A DNA stretch of 64,000 nt. Origin: CAWIMX01 sp963792785 (GTDB taxonomy: Bacteria > Acidobacteriota > Vicinamibacteria > Vicinamibacterales > CAVVIG01). Position 1 is the stretch's first letter. Each line of letters starts with the position of its first letter. The stretch lies in the NCBI GenBank assembly GCA_963792785.1, contig CAWBXO010000001.1:310001-374000 (forward strand), given 5' to 3'. A program made the position numbers and the translations under genes. Below the pieces are notes generated by a model. It was given only the letters and a program-made list of their open reading frames with translations, had not been told where the DNA came from and did no database searches. Positions 31,001 through 41,413 of this stretch are shown in pieces.

Positions 31001-34000
31001 GTCGTGCAGCGTGAGCCTCAACACGCCGTTCGTCGAGCTGTTCCGGGCCTCGCTCGTCGGCAGGATCGTGCCGAAGCCGGTGAAGCTGGCGCCGCCCGTG
31101 CCGACGACGAACGAGCGGATGCCGAAGTTCGGATCCGCGTTGCCCGACGCGTCCATCGGGGCCAGCCGCTCGTAGTTGTGCCAGTGGCCGCCCAGCCAGA
31201 TGTCCACGCCGTAGTCGTACAGCGCCTGCCACAGCGGCTGCTCGAACGCGTGCGTCGAGGCCGAACTGCTCGAGGTGTACAGCGGCCGGTGCCACATCGC
31301 GATGATGTTGTTCGTCGGGCTCGCCGCCAGATCCGCGCGCAGCCACGTCTCCTGTGGCGACCCCACCGAGCAGCCGTTGTTATCCCAGCTCGAGACGCCG
31401 TCCGACGTGCACTCGCTGTTGAGCACGACGATGTGCCAGTTGCCCAGGTTGTAGCTGTAGTAGCCGCCGGCGCGATCGCCGGCCGGGCCCGTCTGGTTGC
31501 CGACGCCGTTGAAGTAATCGAAGTACGCCGCGGCGCCGGGCTGGTGATAGTCGTGATTGCCGGTGGTCGGCCGCGTCCGCGCCTTGTGGCGCCCCCACGT
31601 CGGGTCGTAACAGTTCGCGAACTGCGCCGCCGAGCCGTCCACATACGCGTTGTCGCCCAGTGTGAACACCGTGCCGTCGATGCCGTCGAGCAGCGTCGCC
31701 GTCGCCTCCGCGCTGGCGAGGGTGCCCGGCCCGGGGTTGGCGACGCAGTCGGGCGCGATGTCGCCGGCCCCGACCAGGACGACATCGAACGAGAGGTTGA
31801 ACGGCGCGCCCGTGGTCCACGCCCAGTTCGCACCGGTGACCCCGCCTTCGAGCGGGCTCGTCGAGTCGTAGACCTCCGTCGATCCGCCTTCGTTGAGGCC
31901 GAACCGGCCGACCAGATTCGGCGCGCTCGCGATCTGCTGGTTGACGTTCGCGTCGATTTCGTCGCGCGACAGCGCGCGGTTCCAGACCCGCACTTCGTCG
32001 ATGACGCCGTTGAAGAATCCGGCGGCGGCGCCCGTCGACGTCAGCGCGGACCCGATGGCCGCGTGCTGAATGCTGTCGAACCGCGGGGCGTGAGTCGGCC
32101 CCAGCACGAGACTGGTGTCGAGGTTCCCGTTGAGATACAGCTTGAAGGTCCCGGTCGCGCTGTCATATGTCGCGGCCGCGTGGTACCAGGTGTTGAGCAC
32201 GATTGGAGCGGCTCCAATCAGAGCGTGATTCAACCCCGGACTGGTCTGGCCCGCCCCTTCCTCGAAGTCCGCCGCCAGCGTGTTGGTGGCGGAGTTGATC
32301 CCGAGGAAGTAGTTCATGTCGACGTTCGAATTGTCGGCCTCGCCCCGGCCTTTCGTGACCAGCGGAATCGCGCCCGATTCGAGCCCGCCTCCACCCGCGC
32401 CGGAGGTGTTCGTGCCCACACCCGGGCCGTCGCGCCTGAACCACGCCTCGATCGTGAAGTCGGTTACGCCGAGCCCGGGTGCCGCACCAAAGGTGACGTA
32501 CGAGTCGGTGCCCCCGAAGTCGAGCGCCGTGTTGGCCGGCGCCGGATTGACCGTGACCGTGACGACGTCGAACACGCTGAACTGGCCGTCGTCCGCCGTC
32601 AGCCGCAGGTCGTACGTCCCCGCGCTCGAGAAGGTCGCCGTCGTGCCCGGCGCCGTCGCATCGCCGAACGTCACCGTGCCGGGGCCGCTGTCCTTCGTCC
32701 ACAGGACGCTGTGGGACCCGTCATCCGTGATGGACCCGCTCAGTGTCGCGGAACCGGGCAGCGTGATCGCCTGGTCGGATCCCGCGTCCACCACCGGCGG
32801 CAGGTTGCCCACGCCCGTGGTGACCGTCACGAGGAGGGTATCGCTGCCGCTGAACTGGCCGTCGTTCGCGCTCAACTGCAGCTCGTACACGCCCGGCGCG
32901 CTGAAGCTGGCCGACGTGGCCTCCGCGTGCGTATCGCCGAACGCCACGATCCCCGGCCCGCTGATCTGGCTCCAGGTCACCGTGTACGGGCCTGGCACGC
33001 CGTCGTCGGTCACCGTGCCGCTCAAGTTCGCTGTGGTCGCGACCGTCTGATCGGAACCCGCGTCCACGACCGGCGGATTGTTGGCCGACGGGGGCCCGTG
33101 CACGACGCCGGTCCCGGAATCCGTAAACGTCTGGCTCGCGATCGGAATGAACTCCCAGTCGTAGCTCGTGTCGTGGAGCGTGAGCTTCAACACCCCGTTC
33201 GTCGAGCTGTTCCGGACCTCGCTCGTCGGCAGGATCGTGCCGAAGCCGGAGAAGCTCTGGCCGCCCGTGCCGACGACGAACGAGCGGATGCCGAAGTTCG
33301 GATCCGCGTTGCCCGACGCGTCCATCGGGGCCAGCCGCTCGTAGTTGTGCCAGTGGCCGCCCAGCCAGATGTCCACGCCGTAGTCGTACAGCGCCTGCCA
33401 CAGCGGCTGCTCGAACGCGTGCGTCGAGGCCGAACTGCTCGAGGTGTACAGCGGCCGGTGCCACATCGCGATGATGTTGTTCGTCGGGCTCGCCGCCAGA
33501 TCCGCGCGCAGCCACGTCTCCTGTGGCGACCCCACCGAGCAGCCGTTGTTATCCCAGCTCGAGACGCCGTCCGACGTGCACTCGCTGTTGAGCACGACGA
33601 TGTGCCAGTTGCCCAGGTTGTAGCTGTAGTAGCCGCCGGCGCGATCGCCGGCCGGGCCTGTCTGGTTGCCGACGCCGTTGAAGTAGTCGAAGTACGCCGA
33701 GGCGCCCGCCTGGTGATAGTCGTGATTGCCGGTGGTCGGCCGCGTCCGCGCCTTGTGGCGCCCCCACGTCGGGTCGTAGCAGTTCGCGAACTGCGCCGCC
33801 GTGCCGTCCACATACGCGTTGTCGCCCAGCGTGAACACCGTGCCGGGGATGCCGTCCAGCCGCGTCGCCGTCGCCTCCGAAGTGGCGAGGGTGCCCGCTC
33901 CGGGGTTGGCGATGCAGTCGGGCGCGACGTCGCCGGCCCCGACCAGGATCACGTCCTGATTCAAGGTGATGTCGAACGGCGCGCCCGCGGCCCACGCCCA

Positions 34001-37000
34001 GTTGGCGCCCGTGACCACGCCGTTGGCCGGGCTCGCCGTCGAGTCGCCCACCGCCGTGTTCACGCCCTCGTTCAGGCCCCACCGGGCAACCAGATCGGGC
34101 GCGCTCGCGATCTGCTGGTTGATGTTCGCCCGGATCTGGACGATGGTCAGCGCGCGATCCCAGATCCGCGCCTCGTCGATGGCGCCGTCGAAGAACCCTC
34201 CCGGCACGCCCGTGGTCGTCAGCGCCGACCCGATGGCCGCGTACTGATTTCCGGCGGCGGCCGGCGGCTGGCCCACGAAGAGCTGCCGCTCGAGATTGCC
34301 GTCGAGATACAGGCTCCACGTCGTGCCGTTGTACGTCGCCGCGGCGTGGTGCCACACGTTGTTCGCGATCACCGTCTTTCCGAGCACCGGGTGGTTCAGG
34401 CTCGGACTCGCGCCTGTCGCCCCTTCCTCGAAGTCCGCGGCCAGAACATTGGTCGCGCCGTCGATGCCCAGGAAGTAGTTCGTGTCCTGATTGGTGCTCT
34501 CCCCCTCACCCCGCCCGCGCGTCACCAGCGGGATCGCGCTCGTCACGCCGCCGGTGCCGGTGGTGGTGGTCGCCCCCGTGCCGTCGCGGCGGAACCACGT
34601 CTCGATCGTGAACTGGGACAGGTGCAGCTTGGCCGGGTTCTGGAACGTCACGTACGCATCGGTCCCGCCGAAGTCGATCGCGTCGTTGATCGGCGCGGGA
34701 TCGACCGTGACCGTGAGCTCGTCGAAGGTGACCCACACGCCATCGTCAGCCGTCAGCCGCAGCACGTACGGGCCGGCGGCCGAGAACGACGCCGACGTCG
34801 TCGCGGAGGTCGCGTCCCCGAAGGTCACGGTGCCGGGGCCGCTCTGCTTCGTCCACAGCACGGTGAAGGGTCCGTCGTCGCTGGCGGACCCGCTCAGCGT
34901 CGCGCCCGCAGGCAGCGTGATGTTCTGATCCGGGCCCGCATCCACGATTGGGGGCACGTTCGTCGAGGGCGTCGCGTGCGCTTCGCTCGACAAGCTCGAC
35001 GGGTTCGTGAACACGTCCAGGGCTTCCACGGCATAGATGTACTCCGTGCCGTTGGTGACCGTGGTGTCGAGGTACTGCGGATCCGTCAGCAGGGTGCCGC
35101 CGTTGAGCGGCGCGCCGAATGACGTAATGGTCGTGCGGCGGTACACGTTGTACCCGGCCAGATCCGGCTCGGTGTTCGCGTCCCACGTCAGCGAGACCTG
35201 GGCGTTGCCGGGCGTCGCCACGAGGTTGACCGGCGCGGCGGGCGGCGTCAGGTCGGGCGGGAACGTGTAGCCGGCCGTCCACTGAGGCGAGCCCACGGCG
35301 TTCCCCGGAATATTCCTGGCGGTGCTGGCCACGGTCGTGCCCGACGCCTCATCGAATCCCCACCGACCGATGAGCCCAGGCGTGCTGACGATTTCCTGGT
35401 TCATCGTCGTCTGGATCTCGGTGATGGTCCGCGCGTAGTCCCAGATGCGAACCTCGTCCATGAGCCCGGCGAAGAAGCCTTGTGTCTGGGTCCCGACGCC
35501 GCCAGTCGAGTTCAGGGCCGACGCGATCACGGCATGCTGGATGCTGTCGTAGCGCGGCGTGAACGGCCCTCCGACCGGCGTCACTTCCCCGTCGAGCGTG
35601 CCATCGAGGTAAAGGCTCCACTTCGTTCCGTCCCAGGTGGCCGCCGCATGGTGCCAGCGCGTCGTGTCGATCAGAATCGGCGTCGTGCCGGCAACCGGAT
35701 GGTTCCCTCCGGTGGCCATATCCTCGAAATCGGCCACGAGCGTGCCGGTCGAGGCACTGATGCCGAGGAAGTAGTTCATGTCGACGGTCGAGCCCTCTTG
35801 CTCCGCCATGCCTTTCGTGACGAGGGGGATGGCGTCTGAAATTCCGCCGTTGCCCGTGTTCGTCGCGATGCCCGCGCCCGTCCGCTTGAACCAGGTTTCG
35901 AGCGTGAACGTCTCGGCGCCCAGCGCGCTCAGCCCCGCGGCCGGACCTAACGTCACGTACTGGCTCGTCCCGTTGAACTGCATCCCGGCGCCCGCGAGGG
36001 CGCTGGGGTTGCCGAACACTTCGGTGGATGGGATGGACTCGTTCGTCGAGGCATCGACCGCCGTCACCGCGTAGGTGTAGGACAGGCCGTTCGTGACCGT
36101 GTCGTCGGTGAAGATGGGGCTCGTGAGCGCTGACGGGTTGAGGGGCGTCCCGGATCCGTTCCGGTAGACGTAGTAGCCTGCCAGGTCGAGTTCGGTGTTC
36201 GCGTCCCAGGCCAGCGTCACGCGTCCGTTGCCGTCGGTCGCTCCGACGTGCTGCGGCGCCGCCGGCGGGACGAGGTCCGGGAGCGGGAAGCCATCCACCC
36301 ACGTGCCGAGCGGCGCGGTCCCCAGGAACGTGCCGTTCGAGCCGCCAACCGCATTCGCCGTGCTGGTGCCGGAGCCTTCGTTCAGGGCAAAGCGGCCGAT
36401 GAGCTCCGACGGCAGCGACGTCAATTCCGCGTCCTTGTCGGTGTCGATGTCAGACCCCGGGCGGGCGATATTCCAGATGCGCGCTTCGTCCACGACGCCG
36501 TCGAAGAAGCCGGCCGCGACCCCCGTCGAGTTGAGGGCACTGCCGAGCGCTGCATGTTGAATGCTGTCGGACCGCGGGGCACGATTCGACCCCAGCACGA
36601 GGCTGGTGTCGAATTGCCCGTTGAGATACAGACTGAGCGTGCCCGTCGTGCTGTCGTACGTCGCGGCCGCGTGGTACCAGGTGTTGAGCTGGATCGGCTT
36701 GGCGCCAATCAAGGGGTGATTCAGCCCCGGACTGAACTGGCCGGCCCCTTCCTCGAAATCGGCCGCCAGGGTGTTCGTGGCCGAGTTGATCCCGAGAAAG
36801 TAGTTCATGTCGACGTTCGAGTTTTCCGCCTCGCCGCGTCCCTTCGTGAGCAGCGGAATCGCCGCCGACAGACCGCCGGTCCCGGTGCTCAGGGCCGTTC
36901 CCGTGCCTTCCCGCTTGAACCAGAGCTCGATGGTGAAGTTGGCCGCCCCCAGGTCGGGAGCGGCGCCGAACGAGATGTAGTCGTTCCCGTCGAGATCGAC

Positions 37001-37162
37001 CGCCTTGCCGGCGACCTGACCCGCGGGACGGTCCCCTGCCATGAGCGCGAGAACCACGGCCGCCAGTCCGGCCGTCCAGACACGCCGCCCTCGCCGGACG
37101 CGCGAGTAGCCTCGTTTGACAACCGAGCCGGTCAGATTGCGCAACATGGTCAGAATCCCCAT
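24371..37162 (-). CDS. Giant secreted LamG/PKD/metallophosphoesterase/Ig protein (frame broken near its end)
   Basis: Read as one gene of about 4,260 codons from ATG 37162 (ATG at codon 6 is an alternative). Signal peptide RRVWTAGLAAVVLALMAG. Domains in order: LamG, FnIII, LamG, FnIII, PKD, LamG, calcineurin-like phosphoesterase 1 (about 33958-33110), PKD, PKD, LamG, phosphoesterase 2 (about 31790-30940), PKD, PKD, LamG, an Ig-like linker, phosphoesterase 3 (about 29490-28610), FnIII-like, three Ig-like repeats, FSYFG module, about seven Ig-like repeats, terminal FSYFG module. Phosphoesterases 1 and 2 keep all ligands (GAGD, LGDNAYVDG, TTGNHDYH, MWHRPLY, GGHWHNYERL); domain 3 has PDTQ, HLGDIVEN, APGNHDE and NGHYPGE. 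Indels: about 28492 (+1), 25579 (+1), 25214 (-1), and a partial duplication at 25144-25245. Probably extracellular phosphate release plus glycan binding; this is inference. Confidence 0.75.
25050..26915 (-). repeat. Ig-like repeat array (about 7 units) in second giant gene
   Basis: Tandem units of about 246 bases, each encoding PAITTQPASQTIATG, a YQWYQGASG core, TPVGTDSASFTTPALT and a YWVRVSNTFGTADSATATIT end. Adjacent units are nearly identical. Two single-base indels and an imperfect 47-base partial duplication (25144-25245) lie at its downstream end. Confidence 0.82.
26937..27616 (-). other. FSYFG module, copy 5
   Basis: Internal copy in the second giant protein, very similar to copy 4: PFSYFGSFSRYPTTDNGSSG, VFWTEFNGTWSANPSF, ESAAFMIAFRNP. 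Three Ig-like units lie before it (28420-27640). Confidence 0.7.
31092..31489 (-). repeat. Internal duplication, copy B (identical 398-base core)
   Basis: By eye this stretch is base-for-base identical to 33261-33658, an offset of 2,169 bases (723 codons, in frame). It encodes the core of phosphoesterase domain 2. Beyond 31489 the copies continue with scattered differences. Confidence 0.8.
33261..33658 (-). repeat. Internal duplication, copy A (identical 398-base core)
   Basis: Partner of 31092-31489, encoding the core of phosphoesterase domain 1. The first mismatch after the block is C (31490) versus T (33659). The whole LamG-phosphoesterase-PKD-PKD block is the repeated unit. Confidence 0.8.
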
Positions 37163-37383
37163 TGATTTCCCGTATTTGGGCGACAGAGGGAGAGGAAGGA
37201 AAGAAAAGAAAGTTCGGCGTCTCTAGTTACAAGCTCGGCCGTTGTCAGGATGCGCTCGGCTCCCAACGAAGTCGAGAGGGTGAATAGCGGTGAATGCGGG
37301 TGAAGTACGTGCGAGGCGGGACGTGTCAGGCGGGAGGGAGGCGGGAGCGACGCGGCGCCCGATGGCCGCGCGCGGGCGGGCCG
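37163..37383. promoter_or_regulatory. Upstream region of second giant gene, with three phased GGTGAA repeats
   Basis: No gene. GGTGAA occurs at 37279-37284, 37289-37294 and 37299-37304, exactly 10 bases apart, so all three face the same side of the helix, as in many operator arrays. Nearer the gene, 37186-37213 is almost pure purine on the plus strand, giving a pyrimidine leader in the transcript. No clear -10/-35 pair was found. Confidence 0.35.
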
Positions 37384-37599
37384 TTAGGACAGCTTGTGGG
37401 AGTCGTTCGCGAGCGGGCGCTTCGTCTGAGACGCCCACTTCTCGGGCACGCGGATACGAATGTGGGCGTGGTCGCTGTCGCGCTCGACCGGCCAGCGGAA
37501 CCGGCCGCGCCGGATATTGTGGCGCACGGTGTCCGGGTGCTTGCCGACCAGGGCCGCGTATTCCTTGATCGTCAGCAGGACTTCTTGCAACTCGCTCAT
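37384..37599 (-). CDS. Small helix-turn-helix (excisionase/MerR-like) protein
   Basis: 71 residues. Start chosen at ATG 37599 because GGAGG lies about 10 bases upstream on the coding strand; an in-frame ATG at 37647 is less supported. The N-terminal part VLLTIKEYAALVGKHPDTV, then RHNIRRGRFRWP, is a compact HTH of the DNA-binding 'helix-turn-helix 17'/excisionase type, followed by a short basic wing and tail. Possibly a local regulator; the GTTTG-N5-CAAAC inverted repeat at 37623-37637, just upstream, could be its operator (inference). Confidence 0.6.
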   Translation of the reverse strand: MSELQEVLLTIKEYAALVGKHPDTVRHNIRRGRFRWPVERDSDHAHIRIRVPEKWASQTKRPLANDSHKLS

Positions 37600-37974
37600 C
37601 GACAGACCGCCTCCGTTGATCGGTTTGTATAGCAAACGGTCAACCACATCATTTCACGTCGAAGCGAGACGAATTGTGAAAAAGAAGGGCAAATACGGGC
37701 CCAATCAGCGAGAGGCCGCCGCGCATCGGGGCCGAAAGTGGCCGCGAGGGAGACTCTTGTCTGCCGCCGCGCCGACAATCACCGGGGTATCCGTCGCGGC
37801 TGGGAGGGTGGCGGGCATTCCTGGACCGGACGCGTTGGCGGGAGATTTGCTATCAGAGATGCCAGCCACGGAGGCGCGCGCACCGGCGGCGGACCCGCAG
37901 TGTATAACTGCCGGAACCTTCCGCTCTAATGCGGCCACGGTACGCGGCCTCCGATGGCGACCTTCACGTGGACA
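37600..37974. other. Intergenic region without a recognised gene
   Basis: 375 bases between the HTH gene and the stop of the GT-C gene, both on the minus strand. The first 40 bases hold the GTTTG/CAAAC inverted repeat around a TATAG centre. The stretch 37640-37700 is AT-richer than its surroundings. I see no convincing coding frame and no strong terminator. Confidence 0.3.
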
Positions 37975-39659
37975 CTAATTCCTGCCGAGCGCTGTCTGCG
38001 AGACTGGGAGGACTGCGAGGTCGCCACAGTTAGGGTGGTGCGCCCAGTAGTCGCGTCGAATGAAGATGGCCCGATCCCAATACGCGTACGGGCCGTTGGT
38101 CACGAGCAGATAGTCGGTGCTGAAGGACGTGTCGTCGAGCAGGACGGCAAGGTCGTGCCTCGCCGGATAGCCCACCTCGGAGCGCGTCGCTCCTTTCAGC
38201 AACTGCTCGCTGCTCAACCCCACGTCGACGAATGCCGGCCGTTGCGCCAGCACGTACGCCATGTCGGTCTTCGAGTCGATCGGCCCCGCCGCATTGAACT
38301 GCCCGTGGTGTGCGCTCTGGCTGTCGTTCAGCGACAGGATGTCGGTGATCGGAACATCCGGAAGCTCGTATCCCAGGCGGCCGACCGTGCGCGCCGCGAT
38401 GCGGCTGTCTGGGGTCGCATGCGCTTCGAACCAGCGGACGAAATCGTTCTCGTGGTCCTCGAACAGACGCGACGGCTGGGTCAACAGGGTCCTGGCGTTG
38501 TCCTGGACGCCGTCCTTGGGTTCCCGGAGATTTCCGAAGAGGCTCACCACCGACAGCAGGACGACGATCGCCAGCTGCGCGGAGCTCCCGAGACTCTCCG
38601 CGACGAGAGCGAAGCCGACCGACGCCTCGAGCATCAGCAGGCCGCCGATGTGCGCGAAGTGGCGCCACATCGGAAAGGCCGACGGCTCGTCGCCGCCGAC
38701 TTTCGCAATGTAGGCCACATAGGCGAGGACGGCGACCGACATGGCCAGGTACCAGAGCTGCCCGGAGCGCCAGCGGCCTCGCCGCCGGCTCCACGCCCAC
38801 CAGAGCCCCAGCAAGGCGCCGGTCGCGATCCACTCGTAGTTCAGGCCCCAGCGCAGGACGTAGGACAGGCCATAGCGAAGATGCATCAGGGCCGCGCCGG
38901 TGCCCTTGGCGTAGTACGCGTTCGGCAGGGCGAACCCGAATCGTGCGAGCCGGAAAGCGGTCAGCCCGGCGAGCGTCGCCCCAGCGAGCAGGCCCCCCGC
39001 CAGGTTCGAACGGTACGACAGGCCCTCTCGCCTCTTGAGCAGGAAGGCCACGAGATGTGCGGCGGCCCCGACCGCGATTCCCTCCGGCCGGGCAAGGACG
39101 ATCGCAATCGTGGCCGCGTTCGCCGTGCGCGACCACCCCGCCGTCGTCGCGAGGGCCCCGAGAGACACCACGAGCACGAGCAGGGCAAACAGCGGCGCTT
39201 CCATGCCGCTCGTGGCGTAGTAGCTGGCCGGCAGGTACAGCGCGTAGGCCAGCCCGGAGACCGCAAACGCCCACCGTGGGATGCCGTCGAGCAGGCGCGA
39301 AGTGACCGCCACCCCCGGTCGGTCGCGATCCACAAGAGCAGGTTGACGGCCGCGAGCTGACAGGCCACGCCGAAAATCTTCACGGCCAGCCACGCATTCC
39401 AGCCTGCGCGCATGAACGCGCTGACGAGCAGGACCCAGAGCAGCGACGTGTAGCCCTCGACAGGAGCCTCGCCGACGTTCCAGGTGCCCAGAGCGTGCCC
39501 GTGCACGAACTGTGTGGCGTAGCGGAACGTGATATAGGCATCGTCGTTCGTGTCGGGAAAGGTCAGGAGACACAGAAGGACCACGGCGGCACTCGCGAGG
39601 ACCGCGATCGCCAGCAGCGTTACGTCGCGACGGCGACGAACAGGCTTACTCTCGACCAT
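37975..39659 (-). CDS. GT-C fold membrane glycosyltransferase (AftB/mannosyltransferase-like), one frameshift
   Basis: About 561 residues once repaired. The N-terminus (ATG 39659) has one membrane span, then FPDTNDDAYITFRYATQFVH with the paired Asp typical of GT-C enzymes and APVEGYTSLLWVLL, a pattern shared with arabinofuranosyl-/mannosyl-transferases of the AftB kind. Several hydrophobic spans follow and a soluble C-terminal domain. The frame breaks at a run of five C (39312-39316, plus strand); adding one base joins LLLWIATDR to GVAVTSRLLDGIPRWAF. Probably uses polyprenyl-phosphate sugars outside the membrane. Its start overlaps the PhyH gene by 14 bases. Last gene of the polysaccharide transcript. 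Confidence 0.75.
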
Positions 39660-40533
39660 GATGGCGCGTGGAGACTCCGCCGAGACCGGACCCTGGAGAG
39701 ACGAAGCAGCAGTGGAACACGAGGCGGTCGCGATCCCGTGCGAGCCCGCCTTTGTGATAGCCGCGCGTATCGGCGAGCACGATCGTGCCCCTCGGGCCGG
39801 TGCAAGTCACCCAGTCGGCTGGCGGGACAATGGCCGCTATCTGGCCGTCGTCGCTGCGGGGCGTGTCGCCGTCCTTGTGGATGTGCTCGGGCGCCTCGCG
39901 GAGACCTCCCATCCGGTGCGTGCGTCTGGCGTAGACGAACGGGCCGCATCCATCGTCGACATCCGACAGGTGGACGAAGGCCTTGACGATGTGGCGATCT
40001 TCGGGATCGCGGTGCCACAACTGCGACTGCGTCGGCCGATGCGGCGTCGCGAAGGTGCGCCACACCGCGTAGTCGTGCAGGCAGGAGTGCAAGCCGAGGT
40101 ACGCGTTCACGATGGCGACGAACTTCTCCTGGAACGCAAAACGCGCGTAGACGTCTGAAATCGTCTGGACGCGCGGCTCATCGACCAGGGGAAAGAGAAA
40201 GGGCTTGCGAACGCGGCCCGTGGGATGGTGAGCTTCCTGTCGGGCGAGGGCCATCTCCCCGGATCGCGTGCGTTCGATCGCCTCGACGCCCAGCGTCAAC
40301 TCGTTGAAGAGCAAGGCGTCCAGGCCGAGGGCTTCCACTGAAGATACCGCGATCCCGTCGCGCTTCAGGGCGGCGGCCACTCGCGCCATCTCTCCGGCGA
40401 GCGGCTCGCGTCCCAGCAGATACGCGGCGGCCGGCACGCCGTTCAGCACGTAGTGCCAGAGGAACTCGGACTCGCTCTGCCTCGCCGAGCGCCTGATTCC
40501 GCCCGCGACGCCGCTCAGGACTCGAGAGAGCAC
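39646..40533 (-). CDS. Phytanoyl-CoA dioxygenase (PhyH) family oxygenase
   Basis: 295 residues, GTG start. Fe(II)/2-oxoglutarate-dependent oxygenase fold: the iron triad is visible as H-x-D in QLWHRDPEDRHIVKAF and the distal His in ADTRGYHKGGLARDRD, whose Arg probably binds 2-oxoglutarate. GPFVYARRTHR lies between. In polysaccharide and natural-product loci such enzymes hydroxylate a small substrate or sugar/lipid; the substrate here is unknown. Next to an FkbM methyltransferase and a kinase-like gene, so probably part of a decoration subset. Confidence 0.82.
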   Translation of the reverse strand: MLSRVLSGVAGGIRRSARQSESEFLWHYVLNGVPAAAYLLGREPLAGEMARVAAALKRDGIAVSSVEALGLDALLFNELTLGVEAIERTRSGEMALARQEAHHPTGRVRKPFLFPLVDEPRVQTISDVYARFAFQEKFVAIVNAYLGLHSCLHDYAVWRTFATPHRPTQSQLWHRDPEDRHIVKAFVHLSDVDDGCGPFVYARRTHRMGGLREAPEHIHKDGDTPRSDDGQIAAIVPPADWVTCTGPRGTIVLADTRGYHKGGLARDRDRLVFHCCFVSPGSGLGGVSTRHHGRE

Positions 40534-40534
40534 G

Positions 40535-41413
40535 TCATCTCCGCGCCAGCGCCAGCATGTGGAACCGATCTTTCGTCAGGAGGTCGTAGGGCGCGAACGT
40601 CCGGAACTCGCTTTCGTGGTCGGCTCGCCCGAGGATGTCGTATCGTTCCGGTGGAAAGAACGAGAAGAGGCGCTTGACCGTTCCCCCGAGCTTCTCGAGC
40701 CCGCAGCCCACGTGCACCTCGACGCAGACGTCCGGGTGCGTCGCCAGCACTTCGGTGGCGCCCTCCAGGGCACGACACTCGGCGCCTTCGACGTCGATGA
40801 AGAGCACGTCGGGACATCCCAGGTCTCTGGCCAGCGCGTCCACGGTGACGCCGCCGACGACGTCGCCTCCGTAGGCCCGGCCGCCGCCCTCGTCCTCGAT
40901 TTGGCCGTTCAGCATCGCGTTGAACCGCAGCGGGCCCGGTTGATCCGACACGGCCGCGTGCAGCACCAGGATGTTCGCGATGTCGTTCAGATCGCAGTTG
41001 CGCGAGGCCGCGGCGGCGTTGTGGCCGTTGGCCTCGACGGCCACGACCTGGCCGGTCGGGCCCACCTCCTTCGCCAGCATCATCGCCACGATGCCGTGAT
41101 GCGCCCCGAGGTTGAATACCCGGGCGCCGCGACGGAGCTTCCCCTGGCGCAGCCAGGTGATCTCGAGCGATTCCTCCCAGTCGTGGTCGTACCACGATTC
41201 CGCCATCGGATCGGAGAGATAGACCGACAGCGTGTCCATGCCATAGCGATGGGTCGCGACGCGGCCTCGGTACCACGCCGTGATCAGGCGCACGTGAGCG
41301 GCCCTGAGACGCCCGGCGAGACGCCCGGGTATCAAAGCAAGAGCCGTCCGCTTCAGAGCGCGAAGCGACGCGCTGCCAGCGCTCTGGACCGCAAGTGACA
41401 TTGCACTTCCCAT
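40535..41413 (-). CDS. FkbM family methyltransferase
   Basis: About 292 residues; ATG 41413 (ATG 41401 also possible, with GGGAAG in front). SAM-binding motif I is ARVFNLGAHHGIVAMMLA followed by VVAVEANGHNAAAASRN. The catalytic-fold strands continue with VTVDALARDLG and DVLFIDVEGAECRALEGA (typical FkbM DVEG), ending in a short C-terminal region. FkbM enzymes O-methylate sugars or natural products. The start overlaps the end of the kinase-like gene by about 60 bases; one base separates its stop from the PhyH start. Confidence 0.85.
   Translation of the reverse strand: MGSAMSLAVQSAGSASLRALKRTALALIPGRLAGRLRAAHVRLITAWYRGRVATHRYGMDTLSVYLSDPMAESWYDHDWEESLEITWLRQGKLRRGARVFNLGAHHGIVAMMLAKEVGPTGQVVAVEANGHNAAAASRNCDLNDIANILVLHAAVSDQPGPLRFNAMLNGQIEDEGGGRAYGGDVVGGVTVDALARDLGCPDVLFIDVEGAECRALEGATEVLATHPDVCVEVHVGCGLEKLGGTVKRLFSFFPPERYDILGRADHESEFRTFAPYDLLTKDRFHMLALARR

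Noticed and set aside
25567..35122. Long plus-strand frames opposite the second giant gene (about 1,000 and 2,200 codons)
   Set aside because: Arg-rich shadow translations with no recognisable domain; the minus strand encodes LamG, PKD and phosphoesterase motifs.
37623..37637. GTTTG-N5-CAAAC inverted repeat as a mobile-element end or attachment site
   Set aside because: Too short and with no integrase or transposase nearby; kept only as a possible operator in the HTH entry.
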